A stretch of DNA of 49,236 nucleotides, from positions 1 to 49,236 of the forward strand of contig NZ_JAATHJ010000024.1 in assembly GCF_012034335.1 (NCBI RefSeq), given 5' to 3'. Shown piece after piece: positions 41,633 through 49,236 of this stretch. The notes beneath the pieces were generated by a model. That model was not told where the DNA came from. It saw only the letters and a program-made list of their open reading frames with translations, and ran no database searches. Every line of letters begins with the position of its first letter. Within the stretch, counting starts at the first letter, position 1. The DNA comes from Alkalicoccus luteus (lineage in GTDB: Bacteria > Bacillota > Bacilli > Bacillales > Salisediminibacteriaceae). A program made the translations under genes and the position numbers.

Positions 41633-42304
41633 CTACTTTGTGCGATAGCGCAGCATCTTTAGACAAAACTGCTTAAATTCTTCATAGGATTGAAAATATT
41701 TCTCCCGCCGGTTGTACCATTTGCGGATCGTTTCCAGCAGCCAGAGCGGGAGCGCTTTTCCCATTATCAAACTGTACACCTCTTCATACGCCTCTTTTAA
41801 GTGCTCCCACCGCATGTCATTCCCAGGCTTCCCGTACTCAGACACATCCAGTATTTTAATCCCGTCACCCTGCAACAAGATGTTTTTCAAATGAATGTCT
41901 CTCGGATTTAAACCGCACGAACGTACATACTGTCTTGCCTCCTCTACCTCGGCTACGGCAGTCTGCGGAATATCAGTCCCCTGCAGCAGACATTCGTAAA
42001 AGGTAGTTCCTTCCTCAAAGCTGATTACAAGCATCCTCCCTTCTTGATACGTGCAGACGGGGAAATAAGCCGAACCTGCAAGCAGCTTGTAAATCCGGAA
42101 CTCTTCAGCCGCTTTTTCTTCCCTTCCTGCAGCATAAAGCTTAACCGCATACTCCGGATGCTCTGCTGACTGAAATACGGCCGCGTCTGTGCCAATCCCG
42201 ACACATCTGACGCCATCCGGAATACCGGTCACCAGAACCGGCTCGTTGTGATCGACTGCTGTGATGCCGATCTGTTCCATGTGCCTAAGCCATGCTGTTT
42301 CCAT
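41633..42304 (-). CDS. Small protein-kinase-like protein (YrzF-like)
   Basis: 223 aa, a minimal kinase fold. GIGTDAAVF stands for the glycine-rich loop, AVKLY supplies the ATP-anchoring Lys, and EEFRIYKLL the helix Glu. The catalytic loop is PRDIHLKNIL (Asp present, HRD replaced by PRD). The metal-binding motif reads ILDVSEYG instead of DFG but retains Asp. B. subtilis YrzF-type putative Ser/Thr kinases look similar. Whether it phosphorylates proteins or small molecules cannot be told. ATG with AGGAGG upstream. Diverges from the chemoreceptor gene. Confidence 0.75.
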   Translation of the reverse strand: METAWLRHMEQIGITAVDHNEPVLVTGIPDGVRCVGIGTDAAVFQSAEHPEYAVKLYAAGREEKAAEEFRIYKLLAGSAYFPVCTYQEGRMLVISFEEGTTFYECLLQGTDIPQTAVAEVEEARQYVRSCGLNPRDIHLKNILLQGDGIKILDVSEYGKPGNDMRWEHLKEAYEEVYSLIMGKALPLWLLETIRKWYNRREKYFQSYEEFKQFCLKMLRYRTK

Positions 42305-42329
42305 AACGGACCTCCTGTTAAAAAGCTGC

Positions 42330-42357
42330 TAAACAACCGGCTTCACCGAGCCGATAC
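42330..42357 (+). promoter_or_regulatory. Sigma-D promoter of the chemoreceptor gene
   Basis: TAAA (42330-42333), 16-nt spacer, GCCGATAC (42350-42357), against the consensus TAAA-N15-GCCGATAT. It lies 54 nt upstream of the start codon. Confidence 0.7.
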
Positions 42358-42410
42358 TAACTATTGCGGTACTTTTTACCTGCATAAATGATACTAAAGG
42401 AGCCAGCATC

Positions 42411-44093
42411 ATGAAGCACATACGTACAAAGATTCTAGCAGGGTTTCTCATTATCCTGCTTATTGCCGCCGTTCAGGGAATTGTTAACGGTATGTCTTTT
42501 CACTACATAAGCAGTGAATCAGAGCAGATTTCAGAGTCAGAGCTTCCACAGCTGGAAGCTGATCACTTTCTCTCCTACGCCATGACAGAGCGGCTCGCGC
42601 TTGTCCGCGGCTTTCTGCTCACCGGTGATCCACGATTTGAGGAAAGTTTTGAAGCTGTCAGCGCAGAGGCTGATGCTGTATCAGCAGAGTTGCTCCGGCA
42701 AACGTCAAATGAAGCGACGATAGATGCTATTCAGCAGGCCGAAGTCTGGACTGCTGCCGTAAGGGAAAACGTCTTTCCGGTGTATCAGGATGGCAGGGAG
42801 CAAGAGGCACTTGCCTACATGAATTCCGCAGGCCGGACCGACGCGGAGGAGCTGATGGCTTATTTTCAGGAAGCTGCTGCCGACCGAAGCAGCCAGGTCG
42901 CACTCCGGGCTGAGAATGTAAATGAGTCATCAAATCTATTGTTCGTGGTCACAGTCGGTGCTGGAGTTCTCGTCGTCCTGACCGGGCTTATCACTGCGTT
43001 TGTGACAGCAGGATCGATCGCAAAGCCCGTACATTTAGTTACGAACAGACTTCGCGAGCTGGCAGACGGCAATCTTTCCGGTCCGGCGCTTCGTGTCCGT
43101 ACAAAAGATGAAACAAAAGCGATGGTAGACTCATTGAATCAAATGACGGAAAACAACCGCAGTCTGCTGAAGCAAATTGGATCTGTCGCAGCAGAAGTCG
43201 AAAACGGCAGCACCAGTCTTGCTCACGCTTCTGAAGATGTCCGGGGAGGATCTGCCCAAATCGCCTCCACCATGGAGCAGCTGGCTGCAGGCGCAGAAAA
43301 TCAAGCGTCTGTCACGACGACCTTAAGCAGCTCGATGGCTTCCTTCAGCGAGGCGATGGCGCAATCGAGCTCTAATGTCGAGCAGGCACTCCAGTCCTCT
43401 GACGATGTCCTGAAGCTGACAGACTCAGGCACAAACGTGGTTCTTCGTTCAGGTGAATCCATGCAGCGGATTGATGAGAGAATGTCCAGCGCCGTCACCA
43501 AAATGGATGAGCTGCAGCTGAAAACCGATAACATTTCCAAGCTTGTGACCGTGATTGAGGATATTGCAGCACAGACGAACCTGTTAGCACTGAACGCAGC
43601 TATTGAAGCAGCGCGCGCCGGCGAGCAAGGCCGCGGCTTTGCAGTAGTCGCCGACGAAGTGAGGCGACTTGCTGAGCAGGTCACCGGCTCCGTCGCGGAC
43701 ATCACAAATATCGTTCACAGCGTACAGCAGGATTCTCTCTCCGTCGCAGAATCTCTGCAAAAAGGCTATGAGGAAACGAGCGAAGGAAGCAGCAACATGA
43801 AAGCAACCGAGCAGACATTTACCGCTATTCAGGCGTCGATCACGGAGCTTGCTGATCAAATGAGAGAAATAGGCAAAAACGTAGCCGGTATGTCCGGCCA
43901 GACATCAAAGATTCATGGTTCTCTCGGGGAGGCAGCAGCTTCAGCAGAGGAAGCCGCAGCCGGCATCGAAGAAACAACCGCGTCAGCCGAAGAAACAGAC
44001 CGCTCCATGGAGCAAATGGCTTCAAGTGCTTCCAGCCTCTCCGGCAGCGCGAAAAGCCTGCGTGCAGAATTAGATCAGTTTCGCTTGTCATAA
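42411..44093 (+). CDS. Methyl-accepting chemotaxis protein
   Basis: 560 aa. TM1 is at about 8-28 and TM2 at about 175-200. Between them is a helical-bundle sensor of about 145 residues, probably CHASE3 or 4HB type ([20 protein letters not shown]). HAMP spans about 200-250 ([19 protein letters not shown]). The signalling domain has the conserved hairpin [20 protein letters not shown]. It signals to CheA/CheW to bias flagellar rotation; the ligand is unknown. AAAGGAG lies 8 nt before the ATG, and a sigma-D promoter fits control with the flagellar regulon. Confidence 0.93.
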   Translation: MKHIRTKILAGFLIILLIAAVQGIVNGMSFHYISSESEQISESELPQLEADHFLSYAMTERLALVRGFLLTGDPRFEESFEAVSAEADAVSAELLRQTSNEATIDAIQQAEVWTAAVRENVFPVYQDGREQEALAYMNSAGRTDAEELMAYFQEAAADRSSQVALRAENVNESSNLLFVVTVGAGVLVVLTGLITAFVTAGSIAKPVHLVTNRLRELADGNLSGPALRVRTKDETKAMVDSLNQMTENNRSLLKQIGSVAAEVENGSTSLAHASEDVRGGSAQIASTMEQLAAGAENQASVTTTLSSSMASFSEAMAQSSSNVEQALQSSDDVLKLTDSGTNVVLRSGESMQRIDERMSSAVTKMDELQLKTDNISKLVTVIEDIAAQTNLLALNAAIEAARAGEQGRGFAVVADEVRRLAEQVTGSVADITNIVHSVQQDSLSVAESLQKGYEETSEGSSNMKATEQTFTAIQASITELADQMREIGKNVAGMSGQTSKIHGSLGEAAASAEEAAAGIEETTASAEETDRSMEQMASSASSLSGSAKSLRAELDQFRLS

Positions 44094-44120
44094 TCCCCCG
44101 AATACGACAGCAGACAGCAG

Positions 44121-44154
44121 GAAGCCGGCGATACCTAACTTGGTCGCCGGCTTC
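44121..44154. terminator. Terminator between convergent chemoreceptor and OsmC genes
   Basis: Perfect 11-bp stem GAAGCCGGCGA/TCGCCGGCTTC, 12-nt loop. Confidence 0.75.
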
Positions 44155-44165
44155 TGTTGCATTGC

Positions 44166-44603
44166 TTATGCCTTTGTCCAATCCGTCTGCAGCGGAATTC
44201 CGGCTGCTTCAAGCGTTGTGTAAACAGGGCAGCGGGCATCCGTTTTTCGCTGCAGTTCATCGATCCGCTCGTCAGATTCATCGGTATGAACGGCTGCTTT
44301 TACGGTCACTTCCTGAAAATACGGCTTCACGCCTTCTTCTCCCTGCAAACCTCGCAAATCGATATAACCGCTAACCTTGAAGTCGATCTTATCAAGATTG
44401 AAATCCATTTCGTCTGCGACCATATGCGCGATGACATTTTCACAGCCTGCAAGAGAGGCAAGCAGGTTCGTCAGCGGATCCTGGCCTTCATCGTTTCCAC
44501 CCATCGCCGGCGGTTCATCGATAACGATTGTATGCTTGTCCGATGCCACCTCAGTTTTCATTCCCTGACCGGTGCCTGCTACTTCAAAATCTACTCGTTT
44601 CAT
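44166..44603 (-). CDS. OsmC/Ohr-family protein
   Basis: 145 aa, a full-length OsmC fold. The segment LTNLLASLAGCENVIAHMVADE holds the conserved Cys (SLAGCEN), the peroxidatic position in Ohr/OsmC; the second Cys is at ARCPVYTTLEAAG. This is the YhfA/YmaD-like branch more than classical Ohr. Presumably it reduces organic hydroperoxides or acts in thiol stress, in the cytoplasm. AAAGGAGGAG precedes the ATG. Monocistronic. Confidence 0.88.
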   Translation of the reverse strand: MKRVDFEVAGTGQGMKTEVASDKHTIVIDEPPAMGGNDEGQDPLTNLLASLAGCENVIAHMVADEMDFNLDKIDFKVSGYIDLRGLQGEEGVKPYFQEVTVKAAVHTDESDERIDELQRKTDARCPVYTTLEAAGIPLQTDWTKA

Positions 44604-44883
44604 ATTACGAACTCCTCCTTTAAATAGTCGTCTCTGAGGCTATACCCGACTTCGCCATAAGTTAAATGCTTCATTTTTCAACGCAACGGATCGTTTCATG
44701 ATTTTACAAATTATCTGCTGTCTGCTTCATTCCAGAATGAGAATGCGCTTATGCCGGTCTGTCCCGTCCCACAGTCTCATAGATACGAAATAGCTTCTCA
44801 TCTCACATAGCGGCGCAGGTCGAAACGTCCGCTGCCGGTGTGTTACACTCGCCACTAAGTTATTCGTTAGGGGGAGTTATCCT

Positions 44884-45714
44884 ATGAAAAAACAATTGAC
44901 ACTCACAACTGCAGCAGCGTCTGCAATGCTTATTCTCGCAGCGTGCGGCGGTGACAACGGCAATACAAATGAAGCACCTGAAAACGGTGGAATGAACAAC
45001 GACTCCGAGCAGGAGATGAACAATGAAGAGGCAGCTGAAGACCCTGAAGGAGCCGATGAGCTCGCTGAGATGGGGGAACAGGACATGCCGGAAGCAGAAA
45101 CAGATGATCTTCCGGAAGTTGTCGCAGAAGTAAACGGTGAAGAAATTGAACGCGACGAATTCGCGGTTACCTATGAAAATATGTTTATGCAGGCTGCCCA
45201 GCAGGCTCAGATGACAGGAGAAGAGATTGATCAGCAGGAGCTGCAGGAAGAGCTCGTGCAGAATATGGTTGATCTGGAGCTTATGGTGCAGGAAGCAGAA
45301 GAGCAAGGCTTTGAAGCATCAGAAGAAGAAGTAAACGAACTGTTTGATGAGCTGGCTGCTCAAAGCGGCATGGAATCCGGAGATGAGTTTGTTGCAGCTC
45401 TCGAAGAACAGGGAGAAGACGTTGAAAATCTTCAGGAAGAAGCTGAGATGCAAATCAAAGTGGATGAGCTGATCGCATCAGAAGCTGGCGACGTTGATCC
45501 TTCCGAGGAAGAGGTAGAAGAGTATTACGAGCAGCTTGTAGCCCAGCAGGAAGAAATGGCCGGCGGTGAAGGCGGCGAAGAAATGGAAATGCCGGAATTT
45601 GAAGAAATTCAGCCTGAATTGGAAGAACAGCTCCGCGCTGAACAGGAAGCAGAGTATTCCCAGACGCTGGCTCAGGAACTGCGTGAAAATGCAGATGTAA
45701 CGATTCACCTCTAA
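44884..45714 (+). CDS. SurA-N-type lipoprotein without a PPIase domain
   Basis: 276 aa. A signal peptide with lipobox (ILAACGGD, Cys about 21) anchors it outside the membrane. An acidic low-complexity linker (about 25-75) is followed by a SurA N-terminal-like chaperone domain: VVAEVNGEEIERDEFAVTYE, then paired helices, then VDPSEEEVEEYYEQL. No parvulin motif is present; that position holds an acidic, Gly-rich insert. About one quarter of the residues are Glu, consistent with a salt-adapted surface protein. It may act as an extracellular folding chaperone, like PrsA without the isomerase. GGGGGAG precedes the ATG. Confidence 0.85.
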   Translation: MKKQLTLTTAAASAMLILAACGGDNGNTNEAPENGGMNNDSEQEMNNEEAAEDPEGADELAEMGEQDMPEAETDDLPEVVAEVNGEEIERDEFAVTYENMFMQAAQQAQMTGEEIDQQELQEELVQNMVDLELMVQEAEEQGFEASEEEVNELFDELAAQSGMESGDEFVAALEEQGEDVENLQEEAEMQIKVDELIASEAGDVDPSEEEVEEYYEQLVAQQEEMAGGEGGEEMEMPEFEEIQPELEEQLRAEQEAEYSQTLAQELRENADVTIHL

Positions 45715-45731
45715 TATACTGTTTGTAACCT

Positions 45732-45768
45732 AAAGGACCGTTTCAGCATATCGCTGAAACGGTCCTTT
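45732..45768 (+). terminator. Terminator after the SurA-like gene
   Basis: Perfect 16-bp stem AAAGGACCGTTTCAGC, 5-nt loop, T5. Between 45769 and 45941 no further feature was recognised. Confidence 0.9.
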
Positions 45769-45941
45769 TTGCTGACTGATCCCGTTGACTGAATCCGGAG
45801 CCCGGAGTAAATCCGGTGCAGGCTCTTCCCGTTCCAGCCCCCACTTTCCCGACAGGCTTACACCGGCTTGGGAGCCCCGGTATACCTTCCTATTCCCGTT
45901 CTGAATCATCAGCCAGTGAACGTTTTGTGAATCTTTTCACG

Positions 45942-46370
45942 CTATTCACCTCTGAGCATCGCATCGCGCTCTTCTTCACTCAGCTCCCGGTGCACTTCAT
46001 GCAGCATCCACTGATACCCGAACGGATCCATAAACACCGCATTGGATATGCCATACTTCTCCATGGTTGTGACAGGCTGCATATCCCTGCATCCGCCGGC
46101 TATGGCGTTATTGTAGGCTTTATGAATGTCCGGTACCGTTACGTTAATCCAGATCGGCAGCGGCTCCTCACCAGAAGGCGCCTTCATACCGTAAGCTTCA
46201 TTCTCATCGAGCAGATGAATCTCTGTTCCATAAATCGAAAAAATCACTTCATTTTGACCTTGCTGAAGGTCGGTCACGGTCAGTCGTTTGATGTCAAAAA
46301 TCGTTTCATATAAACGCAGTGCATCCAGACTGTCATGGACAATCAGATCAATTTCAATACCTGTTTTCAT
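45942..46370 (-). CDS. VOC-superfamily (glyoxalase/PhnB-like) protein
   Basis: 142 aa, two beta-alpha-beta-beta-beta repeats. The second ends VFMDPFGYQWMLHEVHRELS, the PhnB-like signature. No substrate can be assigned. ATG 46370 has GGGGAGGA 8 nt upstream; the reading from the first in-frame ATG (46445) has no ribosome-binding site. Monocistronic, diverging from the small CXXC gene. Confidence 0.85.
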   Translation of the reverse strand: MKTGIEIDLIVHDSLDALRLYETIFDIKRLTVTDLQQGQNEVIFSIYGTEIHLLDENEAYGMKAPSGEEPLPIWINVTVPDIHKAYNNAIAGGCRDMQPVTTMEKYGISNAVFMDPFGYQWMLHEVHRELSEEERDAMLRGE

Positions 46371-46437
46371 TCGCAGGTCCTCCCCTTTGTCAGAATCGGC
46401 TCTGTTCAAGCTTATCATGTTTATTTGGAGAATACAC

Positions 46438-46466
46438 TTGTACATATCGCATGTATTTTATATAAT
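46438..46466 (+). promoter_or_regulatory. Sigma-A promoter of the small CXXC protein gene
   Basis: TTGTAC (46438-46443), 17-nt spacer, perfect TATAAT (46461-46466), giving a leader of about 120 nt. Confidence 0.7.
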
Positions 46467-46593
46467 AGACACATAAGCACCCCGCTTATTTTTTTACTCC
46501 ATGGAGTCCCGTCGGCCATCTTTGTGCCACGGGAACTTTTTGTTCAGATGGGCTGATCAGTCTTTTCCTCATTTTATAAAGGAGGTTGTAGAC

Positions 46594-46815
46594 ATGGCAG
46601 TGATGGACAGAACGAAAGGCACCCGCAAGCTTCTCTACACGAGACGTGCGCACCGGTTTGAACGAAAGAATAAGTGTATCGACTGCAGAGGCCGCGGCGT
46701 TACGAAAGCGTATGTCAGCGAATACAGCTACGAGCCGGCTGAGCAGTGCCGTTCATGCAGAGGCTCCGGAACCTATGAGGATTACAAGCGGTACGGACGA
46801 AAATCGATGGCATAA
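46594..46815 (+). CDS. Small DnaJ-like zinc-finger protein (YuiA-like)
   Basis: 73 aa. Two CXXCXGXG-type motifs, CIDCRGRG and CRSCRGSG, 24 residues apart, form half of a DnaJ-type zinc finger, so one zinc ion is probably bound by four Cys. The N- and C-termini are strongly basic (RTKGTRKLLYTRRAHRFERK). It resembles the YuiA family of short Bacillus proteins, but is longer. ATG 46594 has AGGAGG 7 nt upstream. Function unknown. Confidence 0.78.
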   Translation: MAVMDRTKGTRKLLYTRRAHRFERKNKCIDCRGRGVTKAYVSEYSYEPAEQCRSCRGSGTYEDYKRYGRKSMA

Positions 46816-46818
46816 ACG

Positions 46819-46848
46819 AAAAGCGTTCCATTAAACAGGAACGCTTTT
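46819..46848 (+). terminator. Terminator after the CXXC protein gene
   Basis: Perfect 11-bp stem AAAAGCGTTCC, 8-nt loop, T6. Confidence 0.9.
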
Positions 46849-46932
46849 TTCTATGCGGCGCCCGGCCTTTTCTAAAGCCGCAGCTTCATGATAAGCTTGC
46901 ACTAAACAAAACGAAAGCAGAAGGTGATGATC

Positions 46933-47115
46933 GTGGTGGATAAACAGCAGATCGACGGCCAGATTTTAGAGCTGAAGGATGAATATGTACAGCTGCAGAA
47001 CAACCTGGATAAGCTGGAGTCCATTGGCGGCAATCTGACTCCGCTTGAAAAACGGCTGAGCGATATTGAGGTTGAACTGAAGGAATTGAATGCACGGAAG
47101 CAGGAGCTTTCGTAA
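46933..47115 (+). CDS. Small coiled-coil protein (SE1832-like)
   Basis: 60 aa, helical hairpin: QILELKDEYVQLQNNLDKLE, a GGNLTP turn, then KRLSDIEVELKELNARKQEL. The pattern resembles the SE1832-type short proteins of Firmicutes, from memory. The start is GTG 46933 (AAGGTG 6 nt upstream) or the GTG after it; ATG 46927 is too close to the site. A degraded copy of its 3' end lies at 48308-48373. Function unknown. Confidence 0.68.
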   Translation: MVDKQQIDGQILELKDEYVQLQNNLDKLESIGGNLTPLEKRLSDIEVELKELNARKQELS

Positions 47116-47121
47116 TCGTAA

Positions 47122-47155
47122 AAGCAGCATGTCCTTTGACAGTGACATGCTGCTT
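47122..47155 (+). terminator. Terminator after the coiled-coil gene
   Basis: Perfect 12-bp stem AAGCAGCATGTC with a 10-nt loop; only a short T-rich tail. Confidence 0.75.
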
Positions 47156-47200
47156 ATTATGCAGGTATTAATTATAGAAAGATGCGTCACTACAACTCGG

Positions 47201-47283
47201 CAGGCTTGCCGTGGACGAGCTCCTCAGCTTCCTCGCTGCGCTGCGGGATCTTCCCAGCTCGTTCTTCCACAGGCGTCCGCCGG
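47201..47283 (+). repeat. Degenerate left-half fragment of the dispersed repeat (copy E)
   Basis: GGCTTGCCGTGG, CTCAGCT, GGATCTTC and TTCCACAGGCG occur in the same order as at 39495-39575 of the complete element. It lies directly after a terminator, as other copies do. From 47284 to 47534 nothing else was recognised. Confidence 0.5.
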
Positions 47284-47534
47284 TTTTCGTTTCGCTTCTA
47301 TTCGATAAAACAAAAGAGAGATCGTTTCGTTCTTTGTCTTTCCGCTCAGGAACAGGAAAGACAAGGTGATTCTCAAGACGCCTCTAAAAGGGGAAAGCTT
47401 AAAGACCATCCCATACGCAAGGAAAAGATAGCGAAAAGACTTCTTTGTTATAAGCGTGTTTTCTTCCTATCAACACCAATCATTAATCATGTTCTGCTCA
47501 ACACTAAAATTCCTCTGGTGTCTTTTATTTTAAA

Positions 47535-48179
47535 TCAATCTACTTCAAATAACATCTGAAACCTATCAAAATTATATGGATAGGCATTTTCTCCACCAAA
47601 CTTTTTTGGTTTAAATTCATTGCTATATTCAAACTCTACTTCCCACTTCGTTATATTGAGCACGTTGAATTCATCATGTTTAGCAGAATATCGTCTACGC
47701 CTTTCACCAATATGCAAGTTTTTAAGCTCATATAAAAAAACGGTTTTTGTCACGTTTTTTTTATGACGTTTTTTGATTAAACCATGTTCTCTAAATTCAG
47801 AAAGGGTTATTATATCATTTAAAACTTCTATAACATATTTATGGAAGATATCGGAGCTCTTTTTAATACGAAAGGTTATTTTGCTGATAGAATAAATGTT
47901 TTCATCAAATTCAGCTGCTCTCGCTTCAGATTCAGACATGATGTAAGTTCCCCCTGCTTCAGCGTAAGCTTGCTTAGCCATTTTTAAATATTCACGAGTC
48001 CAGTAAAGTTGAGTTTCTTCGCTTGGTTGCATAAAAATCTTTATATCCTCATACGGATTTTCCATTGAATTTTTGAGGCTGCCTATCCTTTGCTTAAGTC
48101 CTCTTATGGAGGTCATAATCTGCTCTTTTGATTTCCCTTTCAGGTGCTCCTCGTAATACCACTCAGGACTAATCATCAT
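47535..48179 (-). CDS. Hypothetical protein in AT-rich segment
   Basis: 214 aa, not confidently assigned. The N-terminal part (about 1-90) is helical (WYYEEHLKGKSKEQIMTSIR, SEETQLYWTREYLKMAKQAY, then AEAGGTYIMSESEARAAEF). The C-terminal half is beta-rich and basic (ITFRIKKSSDIFHKYVIEVL). No TM or signal segment. Base composition is clearly more AT-rich than the window around it, suggesting transfer. The start is ATG 48179 with AAAGGGG about 9 nt upstream. The flanks are repeat fragments and gene remnants. Confidence 0.65.
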   Translation of the reverse strand: MMISPEWYYEEHLKGKSKEQIMTSIRGLKQRIGSLKNSMENPYEDIKIFMQPSEETQLYWTREYLKMAKQAYAEAGGTYIMSESEARAAEFDENIYSISKITFRIKKSSDIFHKYVIEVLNDIITLSEFREHGLIKKRHKKNVTKTVFLYELKNLHIGERRRRYSAKHDEFNVLNITKWEVEFEYSNEFKPKKFGGENAYPYNFDRFQMLFEVD

Positions 48180-48307
48180 ATTCAACAGCCCCTTTGTATA
48201 ATTAATTCAATTTTCACTCGAACTTGTTACAGGCTAATTATTTTTACGGTTCTAAATAAAGTTCATTAATTCATTCACAAAAGGTTTAGCAGAAATACAT
48301 AAATCAC

Positions 48308-48373
48308 ATGAAAGCAGAGCTGAAAGAATTAGAGGCACGAACATAGGAACTTTCTGACGAGGTAGATGAGTAA
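48308..48373 (+). pseudogene. Remnant of the 3' end of an SE1832-like gene
   Basis: The frame reads AELKELEART, stop, ELSDEVDE, stop. It matches the end of the intact coiled-coil gene (VELKELNARKQELS) 1.2 kb away, at about two thirds nucleotide identity over 44 bases. An in-frame stop and the missing 5' part mark it as a remnant. Confidence 0.55.
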
Positions 48374-48410
48374 ATTCAAACAAAGCTGTGTTCTGTGCAT
48401 ACGAGCGTAT

Positions 48411-48496
48411 GCTTTCCGGAGGGGCCGGTCTCAGCTAACTGGCTCGGTGATTCCGAGCCAGTGGATCTTTGCCTCGGCCTGATCCTCTCGGAGTCA
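48411..48496 (-). repeat. Inverted right-half fragment of the dispersed repeat (copy F)
   Basis: On the minus strand it contains GACTCCGAGAGGATCAG, GAGGCAAAGATCCA, TTAGCTGAG and CCCTCCGGAAAGC in the same order as copies A and C, in reverse orientation. A 14-bp palindromic insert (CTGGCTCGG/CCGAGCCAG) replaces the middle part. The interval 48497-48645 shows no other feature. Confidence 0.6.
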
Positions 48497-48645
48497 ACGC
48501 TCTTCGCTTCGAACTTGTTGTTTTAGAAAGGTTCGGCGGGATACGTTTTATTCGAAGACTTATTCCCTAAAGGCTTAGGGTTAAGTTGCCTTGTAACCAG
48601 CACCACAAAAAAAGCTTGTTCTCCAAAGTCAGGCATGCTAATCCA

Positions 48646-49125
48646 TTAACGTTGACGGGTATTATCACTCTTAAACTCATTCTCAAAAGCTGATTCAAGC
48701 TTTTCTAAATCATTCTTTAAAAAATCGTTCATCTTTTGTTCGATCATTTCAACAATACTGCTTTCATCTAACTCATCTTGATAGCCATTAGGAAGAATTT
48801 CTTTATAATAAATTGGTTCATATCCAGTATTTAGTCGGTCTTTTACAATGTTAAACAACTCAGGGTACTTTATCGCCACTTGATGGAGTTTTTCTCTAAG
48901 TGCAGGTTCACCTGGACCTATAATGCATTTTAATAGAAGTTGGTTTGGTCTGTTCTGAAACTCAAAGAGCACGATTCGCTTACTTGGCGTCCAATTAGAT
49001 CCTGAGTGTTCGATAATCGAATCCAATCGCTCTGTTGTAAATCTTATAAATGTTTTAATGGAATGATCCAGGATTAAGTTCTTTTCTCCTTTAATATCAT
49101 TTGGAAGTTTGCTGTTAATGACACC
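48646..49125 (-). pseudogene. C-terminal remnant of a larger protein, possibly PD-(D/E)XK-type
   Basis: The frame is open from just after a stop at 49126-49128 down to 48646 (about 159 codons) with no ATG or GTG start in the first third; the first usable codon is TTG 49026. The upstream in-frame part (INSKLPNDIKGEKNLILDHS, then FIRFTTERLD) reads smoothly into IVLFEFQNRPNQLLLKCIIG, so the protein once began further upstream. The ending resembles C-terminal parts of PD-(D/E)XK-family nuclease-like proteins, from memory and with low certainty. AT-rich like its neighbour. Confidence 0.5.
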
Positions 49126-49197
49126 TTAAAATGTCCCGAGGTTGACGGAACACCTTGACCGGCAGGAGACGGAAAACGTGACCGTATTTAAACAGCT

Positions 49198-49233
49198 AAA
49201 ACGGGAACACACCTTATCGGTCGTTCCCGTTTT
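49198..49233 (+). terminator. Terminator at the window end
   Basis: Perfect 11-bp stem AAAACGGGAAC, 14-nt loop, T5. The gene it served is not visible: 49130-49197 holds only an open frame fragment. Confidence 0.8.
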
Positions 49234-49236
49234 TCA

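Noticed and set aside
45816-46313. 165-aa plus-strand ORF
   Set aside because: Mostly antisense to the VOC protein gene, which has a clear start and motif; no ribosome-binding site.

Overview
The window looks like chromosomal DNA of a Gram-positive member of the Bacillaceae, probably a salt- or alkali-adapted one. The gene families are Bacillus-like: HemAT globin chemoreceptor, FapA/DUF342, YflT stress protein, MurQ, AdeC-type adenine deaminase and a Zur-controlled C-minus S14. Ribosome binding sites are strong AGGAGG types, and sigma-A, sigma-B and sigma-D like promoters are visible. Several exported proteins are very acidic. No tRNA, rRNA, CRISPR array, intact transposase or prophage was found.

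Layout. 1-421: 3' part of a dispersed repeat element ending at a terminator. 482-3838: adenine deaminase and a divergent 14-TM MFS efflux pump. 3978-8578: a heterodimeric ABC exporter pair and a DoxX-like membrane protein. 8858-10525: GH13 alpha-glucosidase behind a promoter and palindromic operator. 10714-19594: a signalling block with a multi-PAS diguanylate cyclase, ElaA-type acetyltransferase, DUF1499 protein, HemAT, a protein of unknown function, a 39-codon small gene, and a cyclic di-GMP-I riboswitch leading into fapA, which carries a frameshift. 19540-20710: a PlcR-like HTH-TPR regulator facing a 37-codon exported propeptide, a candidate undescribed quorum-sensing pair. 20762-24624: azoreductase, a triple NlpC/P60 protein with only one intact catalytic domain, Zur-box-controlled rpsN, and a transglutaminase-like protein.

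24717-30866 is one minus-strand operon for amino-sugar (MurNAc/GlcNAc) uptake and catabolism: kinase (MurK-like), etherase MurQ, solute-binding lipoprotein, two permeases and an RpiR/MurR regulator. It has a consensus promoter and an adjacent 12-bp palindrome; no ATPase gene is present. 31351-32988: small or hypothetical genes and a cupin. 33352-37497: OFA-family transporter, DUF2294 protein and an FdhF/YdeP-type molybdopterin oxidoreductase, with terminator-like hairpins just upstream of the first and third. 38260-42304: LLM flavin oxidoreductase, a complete copy of the repeat element, YflT stress protein, EamA transporter and a small kinase-like protein. 42411-47115: chemoreceptor with a sigma-D promoter, OsmC, SurA-N lipoprotein, VOC protein and two small genes. 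47200-49130 is an AT-richer, scrambled stretch with one unknown gene, gene remnants and repeat fragments.

Themes. Cyclic di-GMP and motility recur: diguanylate cyclase, riboswitch-fapA, HemAT and a chemoreceptor. Cell-wall turnover recurs: the mur operon and the NlpC/P60 protein. The repeat element, seen in about seven full or partial copies, has 18-bp terminal inverted repeats. Its complete copy is flanked by a 26-bp duplicated terminator hairpin. All calls come from reading the sequence and from memory of protein families; no database search was run.
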